64,000 nt of DNA, taken from positions 303,462,016-303,526,015 of the forward strand of contig NC_080539.1 in NCBI RefSeq assembly GCF_028640845.1, written 5' to 3'. The position numbers were made by a program, and so were the translations under genes. The notes below the pieces were generated by a model that was not told the DNA's origin, searched no databases, and worked only from the letters and a program-made list of their open reading frames with translations. Shown piece after piece: positions 35,201 through 50,200 of this stretch (position 1 is the first letter of the stretch; each line of letters opens with the position of its first letter). Source of the DNA: Ahaetulla prasina. Its lineage: Eukaryota; Chordata; Lepidosauria; Squamata; Colubridae.

Positions 35201-38200
35201 AACAGAAATGCCTAGCTAACTAAGCTTGGTCCAGATGTTAATGAAAAAATTGTGTGTGTGAGTATTGCATGTGATGTGTGTTTTTGGGAAGGTGGAATTA
35301 ATTCCATTTCTCTTACCTCTTGTGGGCCTGGCAGAAAGACATTGACTGTACTGATTTTTGGAGCAGTGATTGGATGTACCAATAATGCACTTCCTAAATT
35401 AAAAACATAAAAAAGCATCCGTTACATTTTTCTTCTCCTATAACTAGCAGAATTTTAAATACTTGTTTATAAATGTGATCTATGATTCTAAGGAAGATCT
35501 TTCTGTTCAGGTTCTGTGTCCATCACTGAACGTCTTGTGCTACTTCATTACATATGCCACCCAAGGAGACCGTTTGTAAATACCACACAGAAAAAAAACA
35601 ATCTTACATCTATAATACAGAATATAGAATATGCTGAAATAGCAATGCCTCAGCCAACTCAGAGGAGCCATAATCAATATAATGATATGCATTTCCTCCA
35701 ATTCTTATAAAATTGGCTCTATAAATTGGAATTATAAACAAATTAGGAAAAAAATGGGGTACATAAGGCTGCAACTTCAGAATAAATAGTAGACATTATG
35801 GATAATTTAAATTTACCAAGCATGTACTCATCTTCAAGGCCAAAAGTTTCTAACTGCTTTGGAAAGTCCACCCAGAGAGGCCTATGAAAAATAAAGGCAT
35901 TTTACTATTCATACAAATGCCAAGGAGCATAATTTTCTCTCCTATACTACATCTATTTATAGCTTCTTAAGTTCATGCTTTGGATGTGGGTATTAAAGTT
36001 GCTATTTTAACTATTTAAAATATCTTCATTTGTGTGTGTGTGTCTCTGTGTGTATCTATTGTTTATATCTATATCTATAGTTCCATTCTCACTGGAAACC
36101 GAACACATAGAACAAATGCTGTGTTTTCAGTTTAAAAGATGCACTGACCAACAAAGAGAACAGCTGAACCCTTTGAATGAATTGGGTTGGGAGAGTTTGA
36201 TAGCTCAGTCATTCAGCTCAAACATCCTTGGCTGAGGTGGCCTAGAAGCAGCTCTCCTGGATTACTGGTAAATATACCTTAATCACCACTATACCATATG
36301 AGTTATAACAATTATAATTATAAAATTATAATGCAAATGTGGTATAAGTAGGAAGTTATTAAATGTATAAGAAAGAATCATAAATGATATTTTATCAACT
36401 TTATTTACATATTTAAACAAATCAAATTTAGCTTTGATCCTATCCTTTCCCCTGACTTTTCCTGGTTCAACCAATTTTTTTAAATTTGGTCCCTGGTATG
36501 CCAGTCAAAGATCAAGAAAAGCCACCCGTCCCCACAAAGCTAATTTACAATAGTTCCAAGAGCATTAAATGGAACGTTGATTTAAAAATCATTTGCTACC
36601 ACTTCCTACAGCAAAACTCTGGGAAGCTGTATATATAGAGAATAAAGAAGATGATGGACATATTCAGACTCTGTTGCCAAAGCAACAGGGGATAAAACAT
36701 TAAGTCCAGAACATCCAGAACACACTGAAAAACAACTCAGATACCCTCCTCACTATAAAAGTCAGAGGAAGTAGTATAACACAATCAGACTTGCAGGACT
36801 GCTATCAGCCCTAATAGATAAACCAGGTCAAGAAATCATTACCACAGATAAGCACTGAAACGATCTTTATTGAGATTAAGATAAAGTCTTGAAAGTCTGA
36901 TTAGGAACTGTATTCCAAACCTCATTTAATCCTATACAATGCAGAGAGTTTCAAGGTAACCCTACCATTGGCTTGTTTTTTTACCAGCTCATGATAAACA
37001 AATGGTGTCCTAAGAGATCACAACTAAAATAGTGAACTAGCATCTATGTTAGCCCTGCATTTCAATAATATTTCATTAACATTTCTATGTGTTGTCTAAC
37101 CATAAACTCTAGATCTGTTACAAATATTTTGGCATAAAACAGAAATTAAATCTTTTCAATGACCGGCTTACCTCATAACTGGTTCAGCCATGCTGTGTGC
37201 CTGATAGAACAGTGTATAAAGGTAAGGAAGCAGGGAATAGCGCTCCTTAATAGCTTCCCTGATCATCTTTGTGTTGTTCTCCCCAAATAGCCAGGGTTCA
37301 CGACGTTTGGTATCTATACTGGCATGGCCGCGGAAAAAAGGCTGCAAAGCCCCAGCCTGATACCATCGAACCAATAGTTCTGGTTCTGGATTTCCAATAA
37401 ATCCACCTACATCCGCTGGACATAAAAAAAAAAAAAAGATTATTTTGTCAGAAATTGGTGAGAAATTCAAACTTCTTGGGTTGTCCACATTTATTAATGG
37501 AGTTATATGCTATGTCCTAAGACCAAACAGATTAATTTTCAGAAAAATGTATACATGTTTTAATTAAAAACAAACAACTTTTGAAATTTCTGAATCTCTT
37601 TTTAGACTTCAGAAGCTTCACCTACTACTTTTTATTTTGTTTTAATGGACTGTAGTATGCTATCTGAAAGAGGAAAGGATGTCATTTGTCCAGTTAAATG
37701 GAGTTGATAAAGAAATATATATCTTACCTCCACAGAAAGAAATTCCGGCAATGCTGATTGTCAGCAACATTGGAATGGAGATTTTCAAGTAACTCCAATC
37801 TGCTGTATTGTCTCCAGTCCAAACTGCACCTTCAAATCACGGGGCAAAATGTTAACACTATCTGTATTTAGCTATAAGGCCAACTGAATTGAACGGGCTT
37901 TGCTTGCAAGTATATATCATACTTTATGTCACTACAGATATATGTTGCCTTACAATGTTACATGCCTTACAGTGTTAATGACTAAGTGGAAATTGTATTG
38001 CCATGAAAATTGTGTATTGCCATGGATCCACACAATTGCAAAAGTAGAACAGCAAGGGGGGGAATCAGCTGTGGGGTGCAATTTAGCTTTGCTAGAAAGC
38101 AGGAAATCCTGCTTTCTAACAAAGCTAAATCACGCGGCACAGGTTATCATTGGATCATAGCTTTTTTAAACTACCAGTTCGCCCGAACCGATAGCTAACT

Positions 38201-41200
38201 ACCGGTTCGCCCGGTAGTTTTTAAACATGCAGCACGTTTGCTGCATACTGCGCATGTGCACACGTTTGGTGTGCATGCACGGCATGCGTGGCCAGCAAAC
38301 TGGTAGCAAATCAGTTCAGATTTCACCACTGCTGTAAGTATATTTTGGAAAATAATTCAGCAGAGGCCTCTTTGTGCACATTTGTGTTTCTACATGACAA
38401 AAGCAATGTTACACTAATATGACACAAATTCCACATCTTTTGTCTATGTGACACAGCACAAATAAGACGAAACCGTGGAATTCACAGTCCGTAAGATCCT
38501 GTAGATGTCTCTATAACTAAGTGATTTTCACTATCTTTAAAATCTGACCATCCTAAAAGATTGGAATTTGCTCTCGCATTATTTTTTAATAATTTTCATT
38601 ATTTATCTCTTCTTTATTTAATTCACATATTTATTTAATTTATATGCCACCCATCTCCCATGGAGATGACCCTAGCAGCCTATAATAATTAAGGTCCAGG
38701 ATGGATAATACTTTTATTTTTTTAAAAAACCATTTGCCATGTAAAAAGAGGCTAAAATACAACAGCAAAGCATTTATCATACTCTCCATCTGTCAACGTG
38801 TCAGGTGCTTTGCATGCCTTCACATTTCAAATTCAACATTTTACAGTGTCTTGCATAGCATAACTGTCATAACTACGGGGACAGAGAGAGCATGATTTAT
38901 CAATGCATTTAAAAAAAAAAAAGCAATTAAAAAATGAAGTTCACCAATACCCTTCAGAAATAAGCAAACAGAATGGTATGGATCTCATTTGGACTCAAGC
39001 CAGTGGATGAAATAAATCCGTATTTTAGTTTAACAGCCTAAATTGTTCTAAATCTGATTAACCAAAGTTCCCTAGAGGTCATATGATTTAACTGTGGATC
39101 AGAGTAGGATTAAAGGGGATATGTGCACAGAAAAACGATATACTTGCATCTCTTTTACTTTCAAGCATAAACAATTGTTCAAACCATTGAATAGCCTAGA
39201 CCAGGGGTCTCCAACTTGGCCACAAAGCTGGCTGGGGAATTCTGGGAGCTGAAGTCCTCCAGGCTTAAAGTGGCCAAGGTTGGAGACCCCTGGCCTAGAC
39301 AAAGGCAATACCAGACAAAAACCAGCCTTCCTCGACACTTACCATACTTCTGCGATCCAGCAAAGAAAGAGCGGGTAAGAACAAAGGGTCTCTCCAGTCC
39401 TCCAGTTCGTTTCACCAGCCCTTCTGCGGTTGCCATTTGCTGAAAAAGTTAATATTACCACTATTGTTGTTATTATACCATTAATATATTAGACATCCCA
39501 TCTTTACTTTGAACAACTCAGGTTGGTTTATTTTCCTCACAACTGTCCCAAAGGTTCTTGTTCAAAAGGCAACTGGACTCAGTTCAGAACTGAAGAAGCT
39601 TCTTGGGTGAGAAACAAAATGTCTTCAAGGAAAAGCAAAGAAAGTCCAGTGGCTTTTTGAAAAAGCACCTTTGGGACAACCATGACCTGGATGACTGAGA
39701 ATATCTGTAGGCATTTTATGCACAACTGTGAGGTGGGTTGGGCTGAGAGAGTATGACTGGCCCAAAGTCATCCAGCTGGCTTTCATGCCCATTTTTAAGG
39801 AGGGACTAGAACTCACGGTCTTCTGTGTCTTATTCAGCACTTTAATCATTATGTAGCACAGTAATGGTAAGCAAAACATTTTTAGCAAATGTTGCAATGA
39901 GATTGGAATTATACAAAAGTGAGGGCCAGGAATGATAAAATACAGCAAAAGATATTGAAAAGATATTGAAGCATAGAAGTGACACATTTTAGGAACAAAA
40001 AGAAAGGAAAGAATGACATTGTATATAATAAAGTAATGTACTTTCTTTGTAATGTTTTGGAATAAAACATGATATTGCTGAAGTTTGTTTTTAAGTAACA
40101 TTAATAGTTACAAAGATTTTAAAACAAATTATTATTGTGATTATAATGGCATTGGTTTTTTTTATTAATGAATTTATAATACACTTTGGTTAAGACAACT
40201 ATAGACAAATTTCAGCAGCCACAGGCAATGCAATAATAAAAACTACCAGTATTTTAATTGTTAATTCAGTTGTAATTGTTTTACCTGGTAAAAGCCATAG
40301 AGATTATGAACATCTCGATGTTCCCATTTGCCATAATGTATAGCGTCTTTTGACATGCTTTGTTCTATCCCTTTGAAGACTGAAGGTTCATTCATATCAT
40401 TCCAGATAAAAACAATTTCAGAAGAACTCTGTAGGCCAACATTTAAGTTTCTTTAATGTATTAGTTCAGTACAAGAACTGTATCTAAATACATTCGAGAC
40501 AATGACGAATCCGCATATAGACGAGAGGTCGAACGACTAGCCTTGTGGTGCAACCAAAACAATCTGGAACTGAACACACTCAAAACCGTAGAAATGGTGG
40601 TAGACTTTAGGAAAAACCCTTCCATACTTCCACCTCTCACAATACTTGACAACACAGTATCAACAGTAGAAACCTTCAAATTTCTGGGTTCTATCATATC
40701 GCAAGATCTCAAATGGACAGCTAACATCAAAAACATCATTAAAAAAGGACAACAAAGAATGTTCTTTCTGCGCCAACTCAGTAAGCTCAAACTGCCCAAG
40801 GAGCTGCTGATCCAATTCTACAGAGGAATTATTGAGTCTGTCATTTGCACCTCTATAACTGTCTGGTTCGGTTCTGCAACCCAACAAGAAAAACACAGAC
40901 TTCAGAGGATAATTAGAACTGCAGAAAAAATAATTGCTACCAACTTGCCTTCCATTGAGGACCTGTATACTGCACGAATCAAGAAGAGGGCCGTGAAAAT
41001 ATTTGCAGATCCCTCGCATCCTGGACATAAACTGTTTCAACTCCTACCCTCAAAACGACGCTATAGAGCACTGCACACCAGAACAACTAGACACAAGAAC
41101 AGTTTTTTCCCGAAGGCCATCACTCTGCTAAACAAATAATTCCCTCAACACTGTCAGACTATTTACTGAATCTGCACTACTATTAATCGTTTCATAGTTC

Positions 41201-44200
41201 CCATCACCAATCTCTTTCCACTTATGACTGTATGACTATAACTTGTTGCTGGCAATCCTTATGATTTATATTGATATATTGATCATCAATTGTGTTGTAA
41301 ATGTTGTACCTTGATGAACGTATCTCTTCTTTTATGTACACTGAGAGCATATGCACCAAGACAAATTCCTTGTGTGTCCAATCACACTTGGCCAATAAAA
41401 TTCTATTCTATTCTATTCTATTCTATACTTGTACTAATTTATTTTGTTCACGCTGCTTTGAAAGGTGTGCTTTTTTCTTTTCCTTGGTCTCCTTGCCTGT
41501 CTCTTGTAGCTGAGATCCAACTGAACAGAGAATGATAATCAGATATAAAGGTTTCCTTCTTGGGGGTTATTCAAAATTGGGATATCTCACTTAACTTCTC
41601 AATTCAAATAGACGTTAAACCAAATAAAATATTTAAGATGGTACATTCCTTTTATTTCCAACTTTATCTCTAATGGAATTTGCATGAGCTAAAAGTTCTC
41701 TAGGTATCTTATGCAGAGATGACTATGCAGAAGATGTCCATCAATTTATATTTTGGATGGATTTTATTTATAATTGCCAAAACTATTTAGATTTTGTTTT
41801 TTTCCATATTTCCAAAATTAAGCAACCCAGCTTGTATAAAAATCACATTAATAGATAGTAATCTTCTGTGGAACCTGACCATATCATTACAAAACACAAA
41901 CCTTGTATGTTTTGAAGTCAAATTGATCTGCATACCATTGTCGGACTTCAGGATTGGTAAAATCCAGGTATGATGACAGACCTGAAGATGTTAAAATTGT
42001 ATTATATTTGCAGGAAGAAAAAGCAAAACTGGCTTTTCCTTGTGTGTCGTATCCCATTACAGTAATAGAAAATATTAATGTTCAAACCAATGTAACAATA
42101 CATGAGACAGATATTTATTATTGTCATTTCTGGTTCTAACAAATGTTAAGATAAAAATAAGAAGAGAGGCAGAAATAGAGAGAAACCTGTCAATCGTGAA
42201 GATAAGGAACTTATCAATTGATTTCAAATAGGTCAATTACAATTAATGAGAAAATCCATTTTGATCTAACCTCCTATGTGCTTCTTCGAAGTGATTTATA
42301 AAACAAAGAGAGTTTATTACCTGGCCAGCAGAGGCCCTCAAAATCTTCACCATTACGATCTTTTATGAAGAATCCTTTCGCTTTTGCTTGTGAGTAGATA
42401 GTGTAAAGAGGATCAACCTTAAGATGTGGGTCCACAATGACAACCAGCTGCCAACATGAGAGATAATAACACAGCCTTATTGTTGACTGAATAATATGTT
42501 GTGGGAATGTTTAGAATAGCCTTCCATAAGCTGATATTCTCTTCTAGATGCTTTGGATTCATAATCGCCAGAATTCCCAATTAGACTGGCTTTCAGCAAA
42601 TTAAAGCAGATGGAAAAGCATATGTAAGAAACCAAAAATCTTCCCAAGTTAGCTGGGGAAAAACAGAGAATGCTTTAGACTGTTAAAGGGAATTTGCTAG
42701 TATGATTGTTTTCTTCCGTAGATGTATTTCTTTCCAAACAATATTTATTTTAAAAATTTCAAGGAAATGGATGCTTTCAGTAGACACCAATGGATACAAA
42801 AAGCCGAGTAGCTACATTACTTTCCCTCTATTTTTAGTGCATTACATACCTTGCGTTTTTTCTTCATAAGTATCTGCTTCTGCATCTTCTCAGGATTGGG
42901 AAATCTCTTCTTGTCCCAAGTGAAGTACCTTTTGCCATCAGTGTGCTCAATGTCTAGCCATATGACGTCATAGGGGATGTCAAAGGTATCAAAACCTGCA
43001 TCCACTTTTTCTACATCATCCTCATCTTCATAATTCCAGCGGCATTGATGGTACCCAAGAGAGAAGAGGGGAGGCAGAGCCTGAGTGCCTATGAGGAAAA
43101 TAGGGGGGAAAAATTGTGCTGCGATTCAAAATATAACTAAAGTTATATTAAATGATAAATATTTCATTTTTATTCTTCCACTTTTTATAAATAATCAGGG
43201 CAGGTTTCCATGTCATATGTTGTATAGTTGATAGATTAATTATGGAAGACTACATAAAGGAAATTTCTTCATAAACCAATACCTGTTAGCTGTCCATACT
43301 GCTTAAAAATATCAAAAGGACTGGGTCCCTTTAAGATGAACATGTCAATGATTCCACTTTCTGACATCCAGTGCACATCAGTTTGAGGCACTACTCTCTG
43401 CTTGGACATATCTGGAGTTTGGGAAGGTAAAACCTTTAAAACAAACATATACGAATACTTAAAAATAGTGTTAAATGCATTTATTAAATAATAATAAAGG
43501 TAGGATTAAAAATGATAAAAAAAAGTTTTCCAGCATTAATGATAATTTCCAGTGACAAAAATGGCTTGAGGTGATGGCTGATATTGTCCAACTCAACATG
43601 AGATTTCCAGGTTGGTAGAAGATACTTCAAAAAGCTATTAATTCTTACGCAATGCAGCAGTACCTCTATGCAGAACATATTCCATCTCACCTTCATTGAA
43701 GCTTTTGTAGAAATCTCCACCAACGTTTCTGAGGAATTTAGCCAAAAGACTCCAATTGTCTGATCAGGCTTATGGGCTAAGATTAAGGGCACTGAACCAT
43801 AAATGCCCATTTTGCTGTGGATGGTGTACCCGAAGACATCCAGATTATAAAGCCGGTAGACATCATCATCACTGGAACAGAAAGACAAATGAATTGCTTG
43901 TAGAGATATTATTTTATGTCATCCAGTGTGAGAAGAGGGTATTATATTGCAGCAACTGCCTTGTGGTGCTATGGAATAAGTTGTCCACAGTAATAATTTA
44001 TACAACTTTTCTTTGTCCCAATGTTTTTCCAGTTGTGTTGCAGTTCAGTTATCATAACACATAGTGCATAATGTGACAGCCAGATCGCTGAGTAAGATGT
44101 CTGGCTCTGATCATCCATCTATCTGCTCACCCCATTGGATTTATATCCTAACTTTCTATATCGCTGTTGAATCAACCAGTCTGGCTTTCAGTATTCATCT

Positions 44201-47200
44201 ACCGAGACCATTTTATGCAACATGCCTGTATTTGCTCCTCCTTCTCCTTGCTCGCTCACAGCGTATCACATGGTGTCAACTTGATGGTGAGGCTACTTGC
44301 AACAGTGGGCACTCTTCAGTGGTGGGTTTCAATTTTTTTTACTACCAGTTCTGTGGGTGTGGCTTGGTGGGTGTGGCATGGCTTGGTGGGTGTGGCAGGG
44401 GAATAAATGTATTTTTATTTTTTGTTTATTACAACCAATCTGTCATTTTGTGCACACTTAAAATATCAAAAAAAGTCCCCAACTTGAATGGGCATAATGA
44501 AATGCAGATAGTCCTCGACTTACAACGGTTCATTTAGTGACAATTCGAAGTTACATCAGCACTGAAAAAAGTGATTTTTTCATACTTACGAGTATTGTAA
44601 GCATCCCCATGGTCACATGATTTACATTCGGATGCTTGACAACTGACTCACATTTATGGCATCCCAGAATCGTGATTAACTTTTGTGATCTCTTGACAAG
44701 CAAAGTCAATGAGGAAACCAGATTCACTTAACAACTGTCTTACTTACCTGGCTGCAGGGATTCACTTAACAAATGTGGCAAGAAAAGTAATAAAATGGGG
44801 CAGAGCTCACTTAACAAATTTCTCACTTAACAACATAAATGTGTGGCTCAATTGTGGTCGTAAGTCGAGGACTACTTGTATGCATTTTAGTTTTCAACAA
44901 CAGTTAAGCAAAGCTGTGGATAATGACACAACGGAATATTGAGGATCATCTGTCCGTGTTAACATATTGCTGTTGTGTACATTGTGTTTTGTAAATTGGT
45001 TCGAGATATGCTTTTGTATGGAAGCGGCACAAGTTATACTAAATCAGGGGTCTCCAACCTTTAAGCTTTAAGCCTGGCGGACTTCAACTCCCAGAATTCC
45101 CCATCCAGCTGGGAGTTGAAGTCCGCCAGGCTTAAAGTCGCCAAGGTTGGAGACTCCTGTACTAAATAATATCAGCTAGGGATTATACAGATTGCTATCC
45201 TATGTATTTGGAGGTCAGCAAAACAGGAAAGGGTACTTCATGCTATAAATAGCACATTATTTAGTGAAGTTATCTGACATCAACATCTCATGTCACTGCA
45301 TGGGTGAATGCTGTTCATACTCTGCTATTCTACAACAGGCAGTGCTGATGTCAGATTATAGTTGGCTGGATGTAGTATAGTAACTCTGGTTATCAGGGAG
45401 ATCATAACTGTTCTGGTTTAACAATGACAATCCGAATATAAATGTGTTTATTCAGAAATAAATCACACTGTTCTATAAGGCTTGCTTCCTAGCAAACATA
45501 CTTAGGATAGCAATCTTGGAATTGTATATAGCCCCTTTTTTCTTGTAAAAACTTATACATGTCTAGGCTTTTGTAGGTTTTATAAAGGTATTTGTATAGT
45601 CCTTGATTTAAGACCACAATTGAGCCCAAAATGTCCATTGTTAAGCAACAGAGATGTTAAGTGAGTTTTGCTCCATGTAATGACCTTTCTTGACACAGTT
45701 GTTAAGTGAATCAATGGAGCTATTAACTTAGTATCATGGTTGTTCAATGAATCTGGCTTCGCTATTGACTTTGCATGTCAATCACACCTGGCCAATAAAG
45801 AATTGAATTGAATTTTTTTTTTTTTTGCATTTATATCCCGCCCTTCTCCGAAGACTCAGGGCGGCTTACACTATGTTAGCAATAGTCTTCATTCTATTTG
45901 TATATTTATATACAAAGTCAACTTATTGCCCCCAACAATCTGGGTCCTCATTTTACCTACCTTATAAAGGATGGAAGGCCGAGTCAACCTTGGGCCTGGT
46001 GGGACTAGAATCTGCAGTAATTGCAGGCAGCTGCTGTTAATAACAGACTGCATTAGCAGTCTGAGCCACAGAGGCCCCTGTGAATTGTGTTGAATTGAAT
46101 TGAATTGAATTCTATTCTGTTCTATTCTATTCTATTCTATTCTATAAAATTTCACTATCTTTTGATCCTTATTTCATTACCTGGTATTTTTCAAGAGGAG
46201 GGTTTCTGCATGCTGAGGTATTCCATAAAGATGTTCAAATCCATGCAAAGAAACATCTAAGCCAACACTGCTAGGACCTGTATTAAGACAGAGTAGCACT
46301 GTGAGGAAGTGAAAACATAGGGGAGCATGAAAGAGTAAATTTGAAGCAACACAAAAATCATCGGTCACGCTACCACCCGCCATGTTCATGAGTTCATCAA
46401 AGCCTGGAACTCTACAAGCAATTCCATCAACAGTCACATTGAGTTACAACCAGCCTACAAATCCCTCAGAATCCAAATCAACTGCCCAGCCAACCAGAGA
46501 CAGCACCAACCCTCAACCAACCCATGCAATTCCGCCCCCACCCAGCAGTTCAGCTCCCAGCAATCCTGACCTGAGGTAATCTCATTACAAGACCCATTAC
46601 AAGACCTATCACAAGACTCACTGATAACTCACAGATGACCTATCCCAAGATCAAATGATTTGACATGTTCACACCTGAAGCCCTTATAAACAGAAGAACA
46701 CTGACACTGATACCTTCTAAACTCTCCTTAAAATGTTACCTAGCCTGGTAATGAAATGTCAAGAAACTAACCCATAAGCTCAAAGAACGAACCTTCACCC
46801 TCATATATTAGTATGATTGAGAGAAAGGACAACATTTTCAATTATTAGACAATAGCTAAACATTGGCAACATGACATGCTATCCTCATTATCCCAAGGTA
46901 GCAAGCAATGATCCCCAATATTTTTATAATTACTTTTACAAAAATGGAAATGACCCAAGCCTGCATGATATCCAGGTTTTCACATAAAAACTGATGAGAT
47001 TTCAATCAAACTGATCATAGTCAGAGCTGAAAAAGAATGATGGTCTCTGAGCCACTTACCATTAGCTTTAATATCTAAAAAGTTGCCAATTTTTTCTTCC
47101 CATAGACCTAAATATTCTTCAGTTTCCTTAGATAAAAGGAAAAAAGATGTAACTCTATCATGGACTAGCCAACCGAATTTAGCATTGTCTAATAATACAA

Positions 47201-50200
47201 TCAGTTTACAATCTAGCTCTGAATTACAACTACCGGTAATTCCAAGCAATAGTCTACAATGAAATCACTGAATATTTCAGACCATGTCCTAGTTAATAAT
47301 TGCCAGTAATTGGCTTATTTCTGTTGTACTCAAATAATGCACTGATCCCTTCCAGATTCATATTATTATTGTTTAAAGCATTTTTTAAATCAAAACTTAT
47401 CATTTCCACCACAGAACTGATTTGTCCCTTGGACAAACTGACCAGACAAAAATCCATATGTCTATAGTAGATTAAATTTACCTTAGAAGAGTCTGCCAAT
47501 CCACTTTCCTTTTCTTGTGAAGTAGATTTCCTTTAAAAATCAAATGTATTCAGTGTATAATTACAAGCAGATCCTCAAAAAAATAAATAAAATAAAATTA
47601 GAATACAAATCTTAATTATCCCAACCTATAATAATTGATCTGTACTTAGATAGATCAGCACAGATACTGATATTGCTTTCTGTATGTTTAATGATATATT
47701 TTTGTCTTTTTTCTGTTTGTTCCTTTTCCTTTTTTATTTATCCCCTTTCTTCTGTATATTGAAGCAATACCATACCTGCTTTGAGGTGGTGACTGTAGGT
47801 GTTCCAAATACAACAGGCCATTGGAATTCATGCTCAATAAAATTTCATCCTTAGAAATAAGCTGTATTTGAAAAGGTTTTGCCATTATATGAATCTGCTG
47901 GTCTTGCTCAGCACCTATCAGCACAAGTTTGTCTCCATCTTTCTCTGATACCTTCAGCCTTAGAAATGGAAAAAGGAAAAAGACTGGCATGGAGAAAATC
48001 TTTGATAACACTTTTCGTTCAAATTACAAATAATAGCAAATCTGGAAACTGTAAATTCCTGTATTTTTGGATATAAGTACCAGATAGTTTTGCCACTTTC
48101 TTTTAGAAAGAGAAAAAAAGCATATTGTAGCTGGGAATGGCTAAACATTCTGGGAAAAAAAGAGCTATCAGTTCTAGCAAAAGAAACATTAAGCATGGAG
48201 TGTACATATAAAATTATTGGGTTATGATAGAAAAACTGCTCATGGATTGTTTATCAGCTGAATGGGAAGACTGACCAAGATTATTCAGTGTACCCAGGAT
48301 TAAATGCTGTCTTTAATAACTGAGGTGTTTCCTATATGATTAATAATGTGGATATTTTTAGTTAGTTTTCTAACTGGTCCTCTTTTTCTTTCTGTATTTT
48401 TCTCTTCACATGTTAAAGCAAATAAAAATTAAAAATTGTAATACAAGGAAAGGACAAAAGTTCCTCACTATGTACTAGTGGGTGAAATCACTTTTGCAAT
48501 ATTATAAATAAATAATTAAATAAAGCATGCCAGATTCTGCTTGGCTGTGAGTCCTTCCAAAAATCCTTCAGATGTTTTGAACTATAGCACACATTATGTA
48601 AAGTATAAGGGTTATATAAAGTATTAAGTATAAAAGTATAAAGTAAATTAAGTTTTTGCTTAATTTTTATTAATCTCCTTTTAAGATCACAGGAAGTGAA
48701 TTTTATTTTATTTAAAGCAATTTAAATGACAGGGGTGCTAAATAGGAAAAAAAAATACTAAAATGCTAATGTGAAAAAACTCTCAAAATACTATATATGA
48801 AGAACATAGATGTATCCTACACAAAGCTATGTGTACTGTTCAATAATAAACAACATGTATTTGAATGATGAAGACCCAGTGTAAGGTCCATATTTATTCC
48901 ATATGTAATAAAATATCTGACACAATATTCCTTCAAAAAATTCTCCTGATATTTTTCTAAACTGGAGAGCTAAAACTCAATTTATATAAATGCCCCAGTG
49001 GCAAGAAGAGGACTTGTTCCCAATCTACATCTGATCTAAGGTATCACTTCCCATAACTTACCTCAAGCTAGCTGGTTCCTTTATGAGAACATCAGGGACT
49101 TCGTATCTTGGCTTGAGTGGATTTACCTCATTTATTTTAAGTCTGAAAATATTACCCTCTATTTCATAAATTTCTACTGAAAGAGTTACCTAGTAATTGA
49201 ATAAACACAGGAAAACGATTAGAGAATACTAATATGCTACACTAGACAAAACACCAATTTCTCACAAAACATCAATTTTGTTATTTTTTTATTATTTATT
49301 CAAAATAATAAAAAAGACAGTTTCAACATACTGTAAGTTCTCTACTGAATAAAATCTTATTTGTGAGTGTTTGTTACAAAGGAGATTAGCAGCAAATCAG
49401 TAATAACGAAATACAGTACCTAATGGCATTCTAAACTGTTTTCAGCAAGAAAGTTCGCACTGAAAACTTTATACTTTTCTGACCATCTTAAATTAAATGG
49501 GAATAGCTATAGCGTTTGCTATTCTAAGTATTTAATACTGTGATCTTCTATATATTCAAACAGGAGCGTGACTGAATTCAGTTGACCAAATATCTGAATA
49601 GATATGAACTGCATTGCATTAGATATTTCTATCTATCTATCTATCTGTATGTCTGTCTGTCTATCTTACTTTTATGTCGCCCATCTCCCTTATAAAGTGA
49701 TTATGGGTAGCTTACAAGTTTTAAAGTAAGTAGAAAAATAATTAAAGTATTGAAACATTTTAGACTCTAGGTTCCCATATTTCCAATATGGGAATATTAC
49801 CATTCCCATAGTAATATTCTCCTTGTAATTAATCAGGACAAAGAACAATCTGCTGAAGGCACCATTCATGGCTTTAGTAGACTTAAGAAACATCCCTTGA
49901 AATCCCTGACCTTTTCTAACTTCAAAGCTAAATACTGCTCTGATTTGTATGCTTTGTTCAACCATATTGAACAAATTAATATTTGGGTTTCCTAACATAA
50001 CTCTTAAATTTTGATGTACAGACATAATATATAGGTTTCCACAACTTTCTAAGCCCATAAATAAATTGTTTTCTGGCTTAACACAAACATGGATCCAACC
50101 ATGGTGTTTGGTTAGGCATGATGAAAAATCATGAGTTTCAAAATGATGATGCACACACCAGAATAAACAGGGCCTTCTTTCACATGCTGGGCTTCTTTCA

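Noticed and set aside
46382..46579. Pro/Ser-rich 65-codon frame
   Set aside because: It lies inside a dispersed retroelement fragment and shows no start context or conserved domain.
49620..49668. CRISPR-like short repeats
   Set aside because: They are simple tetranucleotide repeats without unique spacers, and the genome is vertebrate.
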